DNA of 64,000 nt from Thiothrix subterranea (GTDB lineage Bacteria; Pseudomonadota; Gammaproteobacteria; Thiotrichales; Thiotrichaceae), in contig NZ_CP053482.1 of the NCBI RefSeq assembly GCF_016772315.1, forward strand, positions 3,033,501 to 3,097,500, written 5' to 3'. The first letter of the stretch is position 1. Each line of letters begins with the position of its first letter. The translations under genes and the position numbers were made by a program. Positions 1 through 8,087 of this stretch are shown one piece after another. Below the pieces are notes generated by a model. It searched no databases. It was not told the origin of the DNA and was given only the letters and a program-made list of their open reading frames with translations.

Positions 1-938
1 TCCAGCCAGTCCTGATCCTCCGGCCAGAAAACGTTGGGGAATTGCAGGTAGCACTTGTTTAACGTCCCCATTCCCAGCGTATTAATGGCTTGTTGTTTGC
101 GGGCAGGCAACGGCGGCGAAAAGGCGATCTGCCTACTTTTCAACACGCCCAGCGGTAAGGTGATAACGGCGTGATCGGCTTGAAACGCACCCCGGTTGGT
201 TTGCACCGTCACCTGTTGTTCTGACCATGTGACTGTTTTCACGACGTGTTGCAACTGCACATTCAGCCCCTTCGCCAGATGATCGACGATGATTTGGTAG
301 CCATCCGGGAACAGCGCATCATCGCCCTTGAATGCGGCGGCTGCATCATGCCAGTAGGCGGAAAGCTCATGGATGCTGCCTGCATACTCTTGCTCCAAGG
401 TACTGTTGAGGATGAATTGCACGAGTTGGCGTTCGCTTGCCTTCAGGCTATTCCAGCCCAGTGCTGTTTCGACAGCGGCTTGAACGGATTGATCGGTGTC
501 GGCGGCTTGCGCGGCGTCCAATGCGCTGTCGATACGCGCTTGCCATTGTTCCAACTGGCGGTTTTCGCTGTTGTTCAGGGGTTTGCCAGCGGTGTTGTAG
601 GTGGTGGTGTTTGCGTAACGGGTGATCAAACGTTTTGCGCCGATGCGGTCAGCCAAAGCGGATAAGGGGTTGTCTTTTGCGCCGTGAATCCACGTTGCGC
701 CGAGGTCTACGGGCATGTGTTGCCAGCGTTTGCTTGTCCACAAACGCCCGCCCAGTCGGTCACGCGCTTCCACAACGGTCACGGAATGCCCTTGCTGGCG
801 CAGGGTTTGTGCGGCAGTGAGACCGGCGATGCCTGCACCGACGACGACAATGCGTTTGGCGGGGGTAGCAGACAGGGGCGCAATGGTGCTGCTTGCTAAC
901 AGACCAGCGATTAGGTGTAAGAATTTTCTTCGGCTCAT
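1..938 (-). CDS. Flavin monoamine oxidase family protein, C-terminus outside window
   Basis: Translating the minus strand from the ATG at 938 gives 312 residues before the window edge. The N-terminus carries SRRKFL followed by a hydrophobic stretch, a plausible Tat signal, so the enzyme is probably exported with its cofactor. An FAD-binding Rossmann motif VVVGAGIAGLTAA lies near residues 31-43, then VVEARDRLGGR and DLGATWIHG, all typical of amine oxidases that oxidise amines to aldehydes with release of peroxide. Family members are about 430-460 residues, so roughly a quarter is missing. The ATG overlaps the stop of the upstream DUF58 gene in an ATGA arrangement, implying translational coupling. 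The substrate cannot be told. Confidence 0.88.
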   Translation of the reverse strand, partial: MSRRKFLHLIAGLLASSTIAPLSATPAKRIVVVGAGIAGLTAAQTLRQQGHSVTVVEARDRLGGRLWTSKRWQHMPVDLGATWIHGAKDNPLSALADRIGAKRLITRYANTTTYNTAGKPLNNSENRQLEQWQARIDSALDAAQAADTDQSVQAAVETALGWNSLKASERQLVQFILNSTLEQEYAGSIHELSAYWHDAAAAFKGDDALFPDGYQIIVDHLAKGLNVQLQHVVKTVTWSEQQVTVQTNRGAFQADHAVITLPLGVLKSRQIAFSPPLPARKQQAINTLGMGTLNKCYLQFPNVFWPEDQDWL

Positions 939-1894
939 GTTCCTATTCCATGCGGTAGTGGTATTGTCAATTCTGGCGCATCCACCTCTGTGAGGAGTTG
1001 TGTGTAATGGCATCCCCAGCCACGTAAACGTTGCGCTTGCCCATCATGCAATGCCGCTGCTTGCTGGCGGAATTGTTCGCGCAACACGGGATCAGCCAGA
1101 TTGACGTGGTGGGTAACGCCATCCAACCCTTGCAGGTTTAAACGTCCGGTAGCGGGTAATTCGCATTCGGCAGTGTCCAGCACTTGCACTGTGAACAGCG
1201 GGTGATGATTGAGGAGTTGCAGGATATGCGCCTCACAAGCTGCGTCGAGGTCGGCGAAATCGCTCAGCAAATAGACGTGTGTACCACGTACCGATTGCGC
1301 ATTGATAAGGGGCAAAATGCTTGCCAAGGCAGGTTCAGCCGTCGGCGGTAACGATGGGCAAGTTCCTGCGCACTGGCGCACGAACTCCCACGCGGCATGG
1401 GTGTCGGCGGAGGCTGGAAACCAGTGCGGGTGCGCTTCCAACACGACACCGGAGACTGCCCAGCCTTGTTGCGTGGCGGCGAAAGCGACCAGCGCCGCAA
1501 CGCGGGCGGCTTGTGCGGCTTTGAGGCGTACCCGCGTGCCGAAGCGCATGGCTTTGCGCCGATCCAGCAGGATGAAAACGGCGGGGCGGCGCTCTTCGCG
1601 GAATTGTTTGACGTGCGGTTTGCCGGTGCGAGCGGTGATGCTCCAGTGCATAAAGCGCGGTTCATCGCCGGGTTGGTAGGGGCGGCTTTCGGCGTAATCC
1701 AGCCCAGCACCGCGATAACGCGAGGCTACGTCACCCGCTTGACGTTGTTCCAGCAGGTTTTGCAGGGAACTATCGGCGGCAGCACTGCGGGCGCGTTGGT
1801 ACAATGCTTGTAATTCCGTTTCGGTGAGCAGTTGGTTATTGCCCGTGGTGGCATGACGGCGGCGTTTGCTAGTGATGTCGCTGATGTCCGACAT
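935..1894 (-). CDS. DUF58 domain protein of a MoxR-type cluster
   Basis: 319 residues. The DUF58 signature is clear around residues 71-102 (RPYQPGDEPRFMHW, TAR, QFREER), followed by a von Willebrand A-like strand ILLDRRKAMRFG. The usual DxSxS metal site is degraded here to DRRKA, so metal-dependent adhesion is doubtful. DUF58 proteins are normally encoded beside MoxR AAA ATPases and are thought to take part in chaperone-like maturation of partner complexes. That fits this locus, where moxR lies two genes upstream. A strong GGAGG ribosome site precedes the ATG. The last four bases overlap the amine oxidase start. No membrane segment is obvious. Confidence 0.88.
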   Translation of the reverse strand: MSDISDITSKRRRHATTGNNQLLTETELQALYQRARSAAADSSLQNLLEQRQAGDVASRYRGAGLDYAESRPYQPGDEPRFMHWSITARTGKPHVKQFREERRPAVFILLDRRKAMRFGTRVRLKAAQAARVAALVAFAATQQGWAVSGVVLEAHPHWFPASADTHAAWEFVRQCAGTCPSLPPTAEPALASILPLINAQSVRGTHVYLLSDFADLDAACEAHILQLLNHHPLFTVQVLDTAECELPATGRLNLQGLDGVTHHVNLADPVLREQFRQQAAALHDGQAQRLRGWGCHYTQLLTEVDAPELTIPLPHGIGT

Positions 1895-1948
1895 TGCATC
1901 CTCCTTGGGCGGTTAAATAGAGAAAGTCTGTTATTGGCTACTTTTGGG

Positions 1949-3094
1949 TTAGACCAAACCCTTGCCCCGCAAGCGGCTCATAAACGCCGGACGGCGACTG
2001 TACTGATTCGCCAGCGCAATCAACTTAGGTTGAAATACTGGCAATGTCTGGTCGCGTTCCGCCAGTTCGCGCAAATCACTCAAATGGCGAACCGCTTGTT
2101 CATAGCTTTTGGCATTGCCCTCACTAATCAGATTGTCGATCTCGTGCCATACACGATTTTCCCGCTGCTTCAGTTCATCAAGGTACTGCTGGCGTTTCTG
2201 TGCATCGGCTTGGCGTTTGGCTTCGGCTTTGATAGCAGCTTGACGCTGGGCTTCGCGATCAGCCGCCTCTTTACGCGCATCATAAGTGGTTTGCATATCC
2301 ACAAATCGGCGGCGCGGTGGTTGAGGTTGGGTTGTTCCCGTTTGTGTTGGAGTCTGAAACAAGGTTTGCAACCGCCGGTTTAGGTGCGTAGCGAGGTTGG
2401 ATTCATGACGACACAAACGCGCCAGAAAATCGTTTTTTTCTGCATCGGGGAGTTGCGTTACCCATGCTTCCGGCTGAAAAGCAGTCTGCTGGAGCGGCGG
2501 GCTATTGTCAGCAGCAATGTTGATCATGATCTCATCCACTCCAAACAACGCCGCAAAGCGTTGCTGGGCATGAGAAAGTTCAGCCAACCCCGCTGGAACG
2601 ACGAGTTCAAGCGTTTCATCATCCGCCTCTCTTTCTGCTGCTTTTAGCCATGCCAAATACAACACGCGGAAATCTCCCTGCAAGAGTTCATCCCGTAATG
2701 ACAGCATTTCGTCTAATAATTCCTCACCTTCCAACCAGTCGCCATCCGGCTCTTCTTCGCTAAAATGCAGGTCGATGATGACGTATTCACCGTGTTGGTG
2801 ATGGTCTATTTCGTCAGAAATAAAATAATCACGCACTTCGGACACATTAAACAATGCCTTGGGCAGCCTGAACATTAAGCGATGCGCTCCCCAATTGGCG
2901 ACGTACAACATCATGTCAAAGGTTTCACGCATGAGCTGGGTCACATTGCCCCGAAAATCGCCGTAGTGGTAAACGAATTCGGCACGTTGCGAACTCACCT
3001 GCGCACGGCTGGACAAACTGGCAACATTTGCCCTCTGTTCAGCGGTTAACGATTGGTCAATCGCTCGAAAATCATAATATTGGTATTCACTCAT
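1949..3094 (-). CDS. Conserved hypothetical protein with C-terminal coiled coil
   Basis: 381 residues, no named domain recognised. The N-terminal 150 residues are acidic with aromatic-rich segments (NWGAHRLMFRLP, DYFISDEIDHH, YVIIDLHFSEEEPDGDWLEGEE). Residues about 268-345 are an Ala/Glu/Lys/Arg/Gln-rich predicted coiled coil. I recall similar proteins encoded next to SWIM zinc-finger proteins in other bacteria, but no such partner is visible here. It lies between moxR and the DUF58 gene on the same strand, 43 bases after moxR, so it probably belongs to the same operon and could be a client or adaptor of the MoxR system. A clear AAGGAG site precedes the ATG. Function unknown. Confidence 0.8.
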   Translation of the reverse strand: MSEYQYYDFRAIDQSLTAEQRANVASLSSRAQVSSQRAEFVYHYGDFRGNVTQLMRETFDMMLYVANWGAHRLMFRLPKALFNVSEVRDYFISDEIDHHQHGEYVIIDLHFSEEEPDGDWLEGEELLDEMLSLRDELLQGDFRVLYLAWLKAAEREADDETLELVVPAGLAELSHAQQRFAALFGVDEIMINIAADNSPPLQQTAFQPEAWVTQLPDAEKNDFLARLCRHESNLATHLNRRLQTLFQTPTQTGTTQPQPPRRRFVDMQTTYDARKEAADREAQRQAAIKAEAKRQADAQKRQQYLDELKQRENRVWHEIDNLISEGNAKSYEQAVRHLSDLRELAERDQTLPVFQPKLIALANQYSRRPAFMSRLRGKGLV

Positions 3095-3137
3095 GCACTT
3101 ACTCCTTATCGTTTGACTATACCACTACGCGAAACTC

Positions 3138-4100
3138 TCACGGAATCGTCACGCCCGCCAACACCTTACGCACCACCGCATTCGCATCCACACCCGCCGC
3201 CCGTGCCGCATACCCCAACACTAACCGATGTCGCAATACATCCGGCGCAATCTCCAAAATATCATCCGGCACGACGTATTCCCTGCCACGCAAATATGCC
3301 AAGGCACTGCTGGCTCGCAGTAACGCAATCGACGCACGCGGCGATGCTCCGACCTGCAAATACTCTGCCCACGCCGCATCAAACTGCCCCAAATCGCGTG
3401 TAGCCCCGACCAGCGCAACAATGTACCGCTCCAGTTCCGGCGCAACATGCACCTCGGCAACTTCCCGCCGTGCCTGCAATACCTGTTGCGGGTGCAAAGG
3501 TGAATGCAGCACGGGTTTATCCGCGCCGTAATGCCGCGCCCGGTCGCGTTGCAAGATCAGCAATTCGTCGTCAGCCGAGGGGTATTGCAGCACGACGTGG
3601 AGCAAAAAGCGGTCAAGTTGCGCTTCGGGCAAAGGGTACGTGCCGCTTTGTTCCAGCGGGTTTTGCGTCGCCATCACGATGAAGAGTTCGGGCAAGGGGC
3701 GGGTCACGCCGCCGACGGTGATCTGGTGTTCCTGCATGGCTTCGAGCAGCGCGGATTGCACTTTGGGCGGAGCGCGGTTGATCTCATCCGCCAGCACGAT
3801 TTCGTGGAATAACGGCCCCGGTATGAAGCGGAATGTGCCGTGTTGCGGCTCGAAAATATCCGTGCCGGTCAAATCCCCCGGCATCAAATCCGGGGTGAAC
3901 TGGATGCGTTGGAAACTGGCGTGGACACCGCTGGCGAGCGTGGTGACGGCGGTGGTTTTCGCCAGACCGGGCAGGCTTTCCAGCAGGATGTGCCCGCCCG
4001 TGAGCAGTGCAATCATTAGGCGGTCGAGCAGGGCGGATTGCCCCACGATCACTTGTTCGAGGTGGGAGCGCAGTTGCAGGAATTCGGTTTGGGTTTGCAC
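3138..4100 (-). CDS. MoxR family AAA+ ATPase
   Basis: 320 residues starting at a GTG with GGAG six bases upstream. That ribosome site overlaps the stop codon of the MFS gene at 4104. The order of motifs is classic MoxR: Walker A ESLPGLAKTT (41-50), Walker B IVLADEINRAPP (101-112), sensor 1 MATQNP (143-148) and an arginine finger in LDRF near 164. MoxR ATPases use ATP to remodel or insert cofactors into partner proteins, usually with DUF58/VWA proteins from the same operon. Here the DUF58 gene follows after one intervening unknown gene. The actual client is not evident; the secreted amine oxidase at the operon end is one candidate. Confidence 0.93.
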   Translation of the reverse strand: MQTQTEFLQLRSHLEQVIVGQSALLDRLMIALLTGGHILLESLPGLAKTTAVTTLASGVHASFQRIQFTPDLMPGDLTGTDIFEPQHGTFRFIPGPLFHEIVLADEINRAPPKVQSALLEAMQEHQITVGGVTRPLPELFIVMATQNPLEQSGTYPLPEAQLDRFLLHVVLQYPSADDELLILQRDRARHYGADKPVLHSPLHPQQVLQARREVAEVHVAPELERYIVALVGATRDLGQFDAAWAEYLQVGASPRASIALLRASSALAYLRGREYVVPDDILEIAPDVLRHRLVLGYAARAAGVDANAVVRKVLAGVTIP

Positions 4101-4103
4101 GGG

Positions 4104-5333
4104 TTACTCCTTGGTGAATGCCAGCGCAACCCATGCGCCGGAGAGCAGCATTGCTACCCCGACCAGCCAGAAGGTTACGTCCAAGCCTTGCGCCCATTGT
4201 GCCAGCAAGCCCATGCTCAGCGCACCTACCGCGTACCCGAAGTCGCGCCAGAAACGGTATACACCCAGCAAGGTGCTGCGTTGCGCGGGTGGGCTGACAT
4301 CGGCAACTGCCGCACCCAGCGTGGGGTAAAGCATTGCCATGCCGAAACCGATTAGCCCTGCTTCCAACGTCCACAGCCATACCGTGTGGGTGAGTACCAG
4401 CAACAATACGCCGATACCGCATAGCCACATGCCGCCAACGATCAAAGGTTTGCGCCCAAATCGGTCGGAGGCAGGGCCGGTGATGAGTTGGCTTGCGCCC
4501 CATACCAGCGCGTAGATGCCGATGATGGAACTGGCTTGTACGAGGGTTAGGTTTTGCGAGACGAACCAGACGGGGAGGATGATCCAGACCAGTGCATCGG
4601 TGAATTTTTCTACCAATCCGGCTTGGTTTAGGGCTAATAGATTGCGGTTTTGCCAACTGGCGTAGAGGAAGGCTTGACCTAGTGAGGGTTGTAAAGCCGT
4701 TCCCTGAGCGGAGTCGAAGGGAACATGAGCCAACGCCCACGGTCGCGTTTCCTTCACCACAAGAACCGCCAACACCAAACCCAACACAATCACCGTTGAA
4801 CCAAACATAAACAAGCCCAGTCGTGCGCCGTACACTTCCACCAACCACGCCGTAACGACACCCGCCAGCGCAACCGCAGCATAACCGGAAAACTCATTCA
4901 TGCCATTGACCAGCCCTTTCTGATTCAGATTGGTCATGTCGAGTTTGCTGTTCAAGGTCATCGACCAGCACAAGCCTTGGTTAATACCGAGCAGTGCGGT
5001 GGCAGCGACGACCCACCCCCAATTCGGCGCGTAAAGCAGCAGAAACGGAATCGGCAACGCCGCTATCCACCCCGTCACCAACACCCGCTTGCGCCCGAAA
5101 CGGTCAGAAAACCGCCCAGCAAACAGGTTCATCACCGCTTTGACTGCACCGAATACCACCACAAACGTGGTCAGCAAAAAGAACTGTTGCCCACCCAACC
5201 CGAATTCCGTTTCCGCCAATCCGGGGACGACAGTGCGCGTCATGCCGATGGTCAAACCCACCAGAAACACCTGTAACAACTGGTGCAAGATTTGCGCGAG
5301 ATTGGCGTGGATACCGTGCTGAAGCTGAGGCAT
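4104..5333 (-). CDS. MFS transporter with a repeat-derived peptide in its central loop
   Basis: 409 residues from the ATG at 5333; longer starts at 5372 or 5378 are possible, but homologous-looking sequence begins around LLQVFLVGLTIGMTRTVVP. About twelve hydrophobic segments are present. The MFS motif A appears in both halves (GRFSDRFGRKRVLVTG and GPASDRFGRKPLIVGG), as expected of a proton-coupled exporter or importer; the substrate is not predictable. Between the halves, a short inverted repeat at 4699-4724 is translated in frame as PFDSAQG. The gene diverges from the ArsR-rhodanese gene across a palindromic operator, so it may be controlled by that regulator. It is followed immediately by moxR. 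Confidence 0.87.
   Translation of the reverse strand: MPQLQHGIHANLAQILHQLLQVFLVGLTIGMTRTVVPGLAETEFGLGGQQFFLLTTFVVVFGAVKAVMNLFAGRFSDRFGRKRVLVTGWIAALPIPFLLLYAPNWGWVVAATALLGINQGLCWSMTLNSKLDMTNLNQKGLVNGMNEFSGYAAVALAGVVTAWLVEVYGARLGLFMFGSTVIVLGLVLAVLVVKETRPWALAHVPFDSAQGTALQPSLGQAFLYASWQNRNLLALNQAGLVEKFTDALVWIILPVWFVSQNLTLVQASSIIGIYALVWGASQLITGPASDRFGRKPLIVGGMWLCGIGVLLLVLTHTVWLWTLEAGLIGFGMAMLYPTLGAAVADVSPPAQRSTLLGVYRFWRDFGYAVGALSMGLLAQWAQGLDVTFWLVGVAMLLSGAWVALAFTKE
4699..4724. repeat. Short dispersed-type inverted repeat inside the MFS gene
   Basis: GTTCCCT and AGGGAAC arms flank a 12-base centre; the whole resembles the widespread CCCTGAGCGNAGTCGAAGGG repeat found in many bacterial genomes. It is in frame within the MFS coding sequence and encodes FDSAQ. 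Only this copy was noticed in the window. Confidence 0.6.
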
Positions 5334-5383
5334 GGAAAAAACCTGTGGTGGAAACACTTGCAGGATACGCATTGCCATGCAAT

Positions 5384-5405
5384 CATTCAAGTTATCAATT
5401 GAATG
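5384..5405. promoter_or_regulatory. Palindromic operator between MFS and ArsR-rhodanese genes
   Basis: CATTCAA at 5384-5390 and TTGAATG at 5399-5405 form perfect 7-base arms around an 8-base centre. It sits 12 bases before the ATG of the ArsR-rhodanese gene and about 50 bases before the MFS start. ArsR-family repressors commonly bind such dyads and autoregulate, so this is a likely autoregulatory site (inference). The ATTC-to-GAAT spacing here is 12, wider than the 8 at the related sites downstream. Confidence 0.6.
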
Positions 5406-5416
5406 AGAAATCCCTG

Positions 5417-6085
5417 ATGCCATCCCCCGGTTTTAAACAACACGTTAACGCCCAATTTGCCCTGATTGCGCAAGCACTTGCCTCCCCGCAACGCTTGGAA
5501 ATCCTCGATTACCTCGCGCAAACCGAGCGCAGCGTGGAGGAACTCAGCCAGCTTGCTAACCTCACGGTAGCCAACACCTCGCGGCATTTGCAAACCCTCA
5601 AACAAGCCGCGTTGGTGAATGTACGCACGGATGGCAAGCGCCGCGTCTACCGTCTTGCGGGGGATGATGTGGTGCAACTGATTGCCAGCTTGCGGCGCAC
5701 GGCGGAATTGCATCTGGCGGAGGTGGAGCGGCTTGCCCACACCTACCTGACCGACAAACAGGCGATGGAAGCCATTAGCGCGGAAGAATTGCTGACTCGC
5801 ATTCAGCGCGATGAAGTCACCGTGCTGGATGTGCGCCCCCAAGCCGAATACGCCGCCGGACACATCCCCGGCGCGATTCACCTGCTGCCGGAAGAAGTCG
5901 CCGAACGCCTGCACGAACTCGATGACAGCAAAACCATCGTCGCGTATTGCCGTGGGCCGTATTGCGTGTATTCCTACCAGATGGTGCAAGCCTTGCGTGT
6001 GTATGGCATTAACGCCGTGCGCCTAGTCGATGGCTTGCCCGAATGGAAAGCCGCTGGATTACCTGTTCAAGCAACACCGACCTAA
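5417..6085 (+). CDS. ArsR-family regulator fused to a rhodanese domain
   Basis: 222 residues. Residues about 10-95 form an ArsR winged helix-turn-helix (LASPQRLEILDYL, VANTSRHLQTLKQAALV); residues about 115-218 form a rhodanese domain. The rhodanese loop contains CRGPYC, with Cys178 as the expected persulfide-carrying residue and Cys183 close by. No cysteine is present in the ArsR part, so sensing of reactive sulfur most likely runs through the rhodanese loop. Such fusions are known regulators in sulfur bacteria. The ATG at 5417 was chosen because the upstream extension crosses the palindrome at 5384-5405. Its neighbours are a persulfide-dioxygenase-like gene and a rhodanese, which fits a sulfane-sulfur regulon. 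Confidence 0.92.
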   Translation: MPSPGFKQHVNAQFALIAQALASPQRLEILDYLAQTERSVEELSQLANLTVANTSRHLQTLKQAALVNVRTDGKRRVYRLAGDDVVQLIASLRRTAELHLAEVERLAHTYLTDKQAMEAISAEELLTRIQRDEVTVLDVRPQAEYAAGHIPGAIHLLPEEVAERLHELDDSKTIVAYCRGPYCVYSYQMVQALRVYGINAVRLVDGLPEWKAAGLPVQATPT

Positions 6086-6095
6086 CCAACTTCCC

Positions 6096-6165
6096 GAAGA
6101 GGGCGACCGCCGGTCGCCCCTACGCAGATCATTCCCTGTAGGGGCGACCGGCGGTCGCCCTCTTC
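6096..6165. repeat. Perfect 28-base inverted repeat (REP/BIME-like)
   Basis: Bases 6096-6123 are the exact reverse complement of 6138-6165, separated by 14 bases. Each arm contains its own 9-1-9 palindrome (GGGCGACCG-C-CGGTCGCCC), so the unit is a palindrome of palindromes. It lies between the regulator and the MBL gene. It shares the TAGGGGCG core with the hairpins at 49846 and 59752. There is no T-run, so it is more likely a repetitive extragenic element than a simple terminator. Confidence 0.85.
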
Positions 6166-6190
6166 ACTCTCACAACAAAGGAGTTTTCTC

Positions 6191-6928
6191 ATGTTTTTCT
6201 TGCAACGTGCCGCACCATCGACCCCTTCCTCACTCGCATACCTGTTCGGCTGTGGCGGCAAAGGTCACGCCATCGCAGTCGATGTTCATGCCGAAGACGT
6301 GGAGTGGTTTTTGCAGCAAGCCGCGCAACAGGCGGTGAAGATTGATTACGTGATCGACACGCACATCCATGCCGACCACGTATCCGGCGGGCGTGAACTG
6401 GCGCAACGTTGTGGCGGGGACTATTGCTTGCACGAAAGTTCCACGCCGCAATTTGCGTTTACTGCGCTCAAGGATGGGCAAGTGCTGACCATCGGCAATG
6501 TGACTGCGCAAGTGTTGCACACGCCGGGGCATACAGCGGATAGCATTTGCTTGCTGGTATCGGATGTGCGCCGCAGTGCTGAACCGTGGTTTTTGTTGAG
6601 TGGGCATACGCTGTTTGTGGGCAGTGCGGGACGACCGGATTTGCGCGGTGAAGAAGAACGCATGGGCGGCTTGCTGCACGATTCGCTGTTTAACAAGCTG
6701 CTGACCTTGCCGGAACATGTGGAAATCTTCCCCGGTGCGCAAGCGGGTAGCGTGTGTGGGGCGGGGATTTCGGGCAAACCGTCGTCCACGATTGCGTTTG
6801 AAAAGCGGTTTAATACGACGTTGCTGGCGGATAAAGCGGCGTTTGTGGCGGCAATTCTCGCAGATTTGCCGCCACAGCCAGAAGGCATGGCAGAGATTAT
6901 CCGCCGCAATGCCAGTGCGACGTTTTAG
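6191..6928 (+). CDS. MBL-fold hydrolase related to persulfide dioxygenases
   Basis: 245 residues with an AAGGAG site ahead of the ATG. The metal motif THIHADHVSGG gives His58, His60, Asp62 and His63; a further His114 lies in HTPGHTADS. These belong to the ETHE1/persulfide-dioxygenase branch of metallo-beta-lactamase folds, which oxidise glutathione persulfide to sulfite. In ETHE1 the third iron ligand is an Asp in a GDTL-type motif. Here that position reads SGHTLFVGSAGRPDL, with His139 instead of Asp, so the metal site may differ or the enzyme may be a hydrolase. It sits just downstream of the ArsR-rhodanese regulator and is probably part of its regulon. Confidence 0.85.
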   Translation: MFFLQRAAPSTPSSLAYLFGCGGKGHAIAVDVHAEDVEWFLQQAAQQAVKIDYVIDTHIHADHVSGGRELAQRCGGDYCLHESSTPQFAFTALKDGQVLTIGNVTAQVLHTPGHTADSICLLVSDVRRSAEPWFLLSGHTLFVGSAGRPDLRGEEERMGGLLHDSLFNKLLTLPEHVEIFPGAQAGSVCGAGISGKPSSTIAFEKRFNTTLLADKAAFVAAILADLPPQPEGMAEIIRRNASATF

Positions 6929-6933
6929 CGAAT

Positions 6934-7698
6934 TTACAACCGCTGGAGCAATTCCGCTTTTTTGCTGGCAAATTCGTCGTCGTTGAGAATGCCTTTTTGC
7001 TTCAAATCTGCCAGCCGTTCAATCAGGGAAAAAATATCGCCGTTGTCTGCGGGGGCGTTATTGCTATTGTTATTGTTAACATTGTTGTTGTTTGGGTAGT
7101 ACGGGGCAGGGGCGGGTGCTGGCACGAAGGGGGCAACGCCATTCACCGACACGATGGGCAATTGGTCGACTGCCACCGTGCCGTATTGACTGCTGAACGT
7201 CATGGAATTATTGCCGCCTTGCTGTTGCGATACGCCGCCGATTTGGTGATCCAGCGTGTTATAAACAGTGACTTGCCCGTTAATATCGACCGCTAAACGG
7301 CAGGTAGACGGGAAATAGGCGTAACGGCTGTTGTTTTGTGCGCCGGTAGTGGATGCCATGCCCAGCTCATCCGGCCACCAGTTGCGGCTGCCTTGGGGGT
7401 TGCTGGGGTTGTTGACTGGCATGAATACCGCTTGCTGCCCGCCCAATAGGTTGGATAATTCCACGCACAGGCCGTCGACTTTGGCTTTCAGGCCATAGTT
7501 GAACATATCGCCCACCATCGTCATGCCGCCTTGCATCCATTGCCCGCCGCCGCCGAGTTCAGGGTGGTTGAATTGCGCCATGGTGCCGTTGCCATTCATC
7601 ACGGCGTAAAGCATGTGGGTGACGGCATCGTTGGAAACGCCGTAGCGTTGCGCCAAATTATTGATGGCATTTTGTCCGTAATCGGTGAACGTTTGCAT
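6934..7698 (-). CDS. SHOCT-domain protein of unknown function
   Basis: 254 residues with a GGAG site ahead of the ATG. No signal peptide. Residues 1-175 are an unrecognised domain rich in Gly, Asn and Gln. A low-complexity Pro/Asn linker follows (PAPAPAPYYPNNNN, residues about 195-220), and the C-terminal ~33 residues match the SHOCT pattern (IERLADLKQKGILNDDEF, then KKAELL). SHOCT motifs are short oligomerisation or tethering elements found at protein ends. The gene is convergent with the MBL gene, only 5 bases apart, and diverges from the rhodanese gene. Its role in the sulfur island is unknown. Confidence 0.8.
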   Translation of the reverse strand: MQTFTDYGQNAINNLAQRYGVSNDAVTHMLYAVMNGNGTMAQFNHPELGGGGQWMQGGMTMVGDMFNYGLKAKVDGLCVELSNLLGGQQAVFMPVNNPSNPQGSRNWWPDELGMASTTGAQNNSRYAYFPSTCRLAVDINGQVTVYNTLDHQIGGVSQQQGGNNSMTFSSQYGTVAVDQLPIVSVNGVAPFVPAPAPAPYYPNNNNVNNNNSNNAPADNGDIFSLIERLADLKQKGILNDDEFASKKAELLQRL

Positions 7699-8087
7699 GG
7701 AATGATCTCCAAAAGCTGCTAGGTAGGGAAGGTACTGCCAGCCCGTTGAGGGCGATGGGTTATTAGCATTGGTTGGCAGGTTTGCTTAGGTCGCTATCAG
7801 CATTATCGAGTGTTCCTAGGGAATTGCAATGTTTTACTTCCATACTGGCTTATTGGCTGAAGCGCCAGTGCAGGGGTCACATTAATTACAGCAGTCTCCT
7901 GCTTGCGTTCCCGGTACGCAACACGTTTCCCTTGATTCGCTGACCCTCTCAAGCCCGAATGCCTGGCAATGTGCGGTTGTATAGATTTACGCATCCATAT
8001 ATTCGTTAATGCGAATATGATAATCTCCCAACAAATGGTAAACATCAAGAGAAAGTACTTAACGTTTTCCCCAAGATGAGGAACCCC
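7699..8087. other. 389-base intergenic region between divergent genes
   Basis: No convincing gene. A minus-strand open frame at 7803-8048 has no recognisable domain, an odd composition and no good ribosome site, and its upstream end covers the palindrome at 7999-8018. The useful content is that palindrome and presumably two divergent promoters, for the SHOCT gene and the double rhodanese. The remaining sequence shows nothing I can name. Confidence 0.6.
7999..8018. promoter_or_regulatory. ArsR-type operator upstream of the double rhodanese
   Basis: ATATTCG and CGAAT AT arms (7999-8005 and 8012-8018) surround a 6-base centre. This gives ATTC-N8-GAAT, the half-site and spacing described for the persulfide-responsive ArsR proteins of the SqrR/BigR group. 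It lies 70 bases before the start of the secreted rhodanese. Binding by the ArsR-rhodanese protein encoded at 5417 is an inference. Confidence 0.6.

Noticed and set aside
246-993. Several plus-strand open frames at the window start
   Set aside because: They are antisense to the amine oxidase, whose minus-strand frame carries clear FAD-binding motifs.
3784-4848. 354-codon minus-strand open frame
   Set aside because: Overlaps moxR and the MFS gene in another frame; its translation is Arg/Pro-rich nonsense.
7803-8048. Minus-strand open frame of 81 codons between the SHOCT and rhodanese genes
   Set aside because: No ribosome site, no domain-like pattern, and it covers the operator palindrome.
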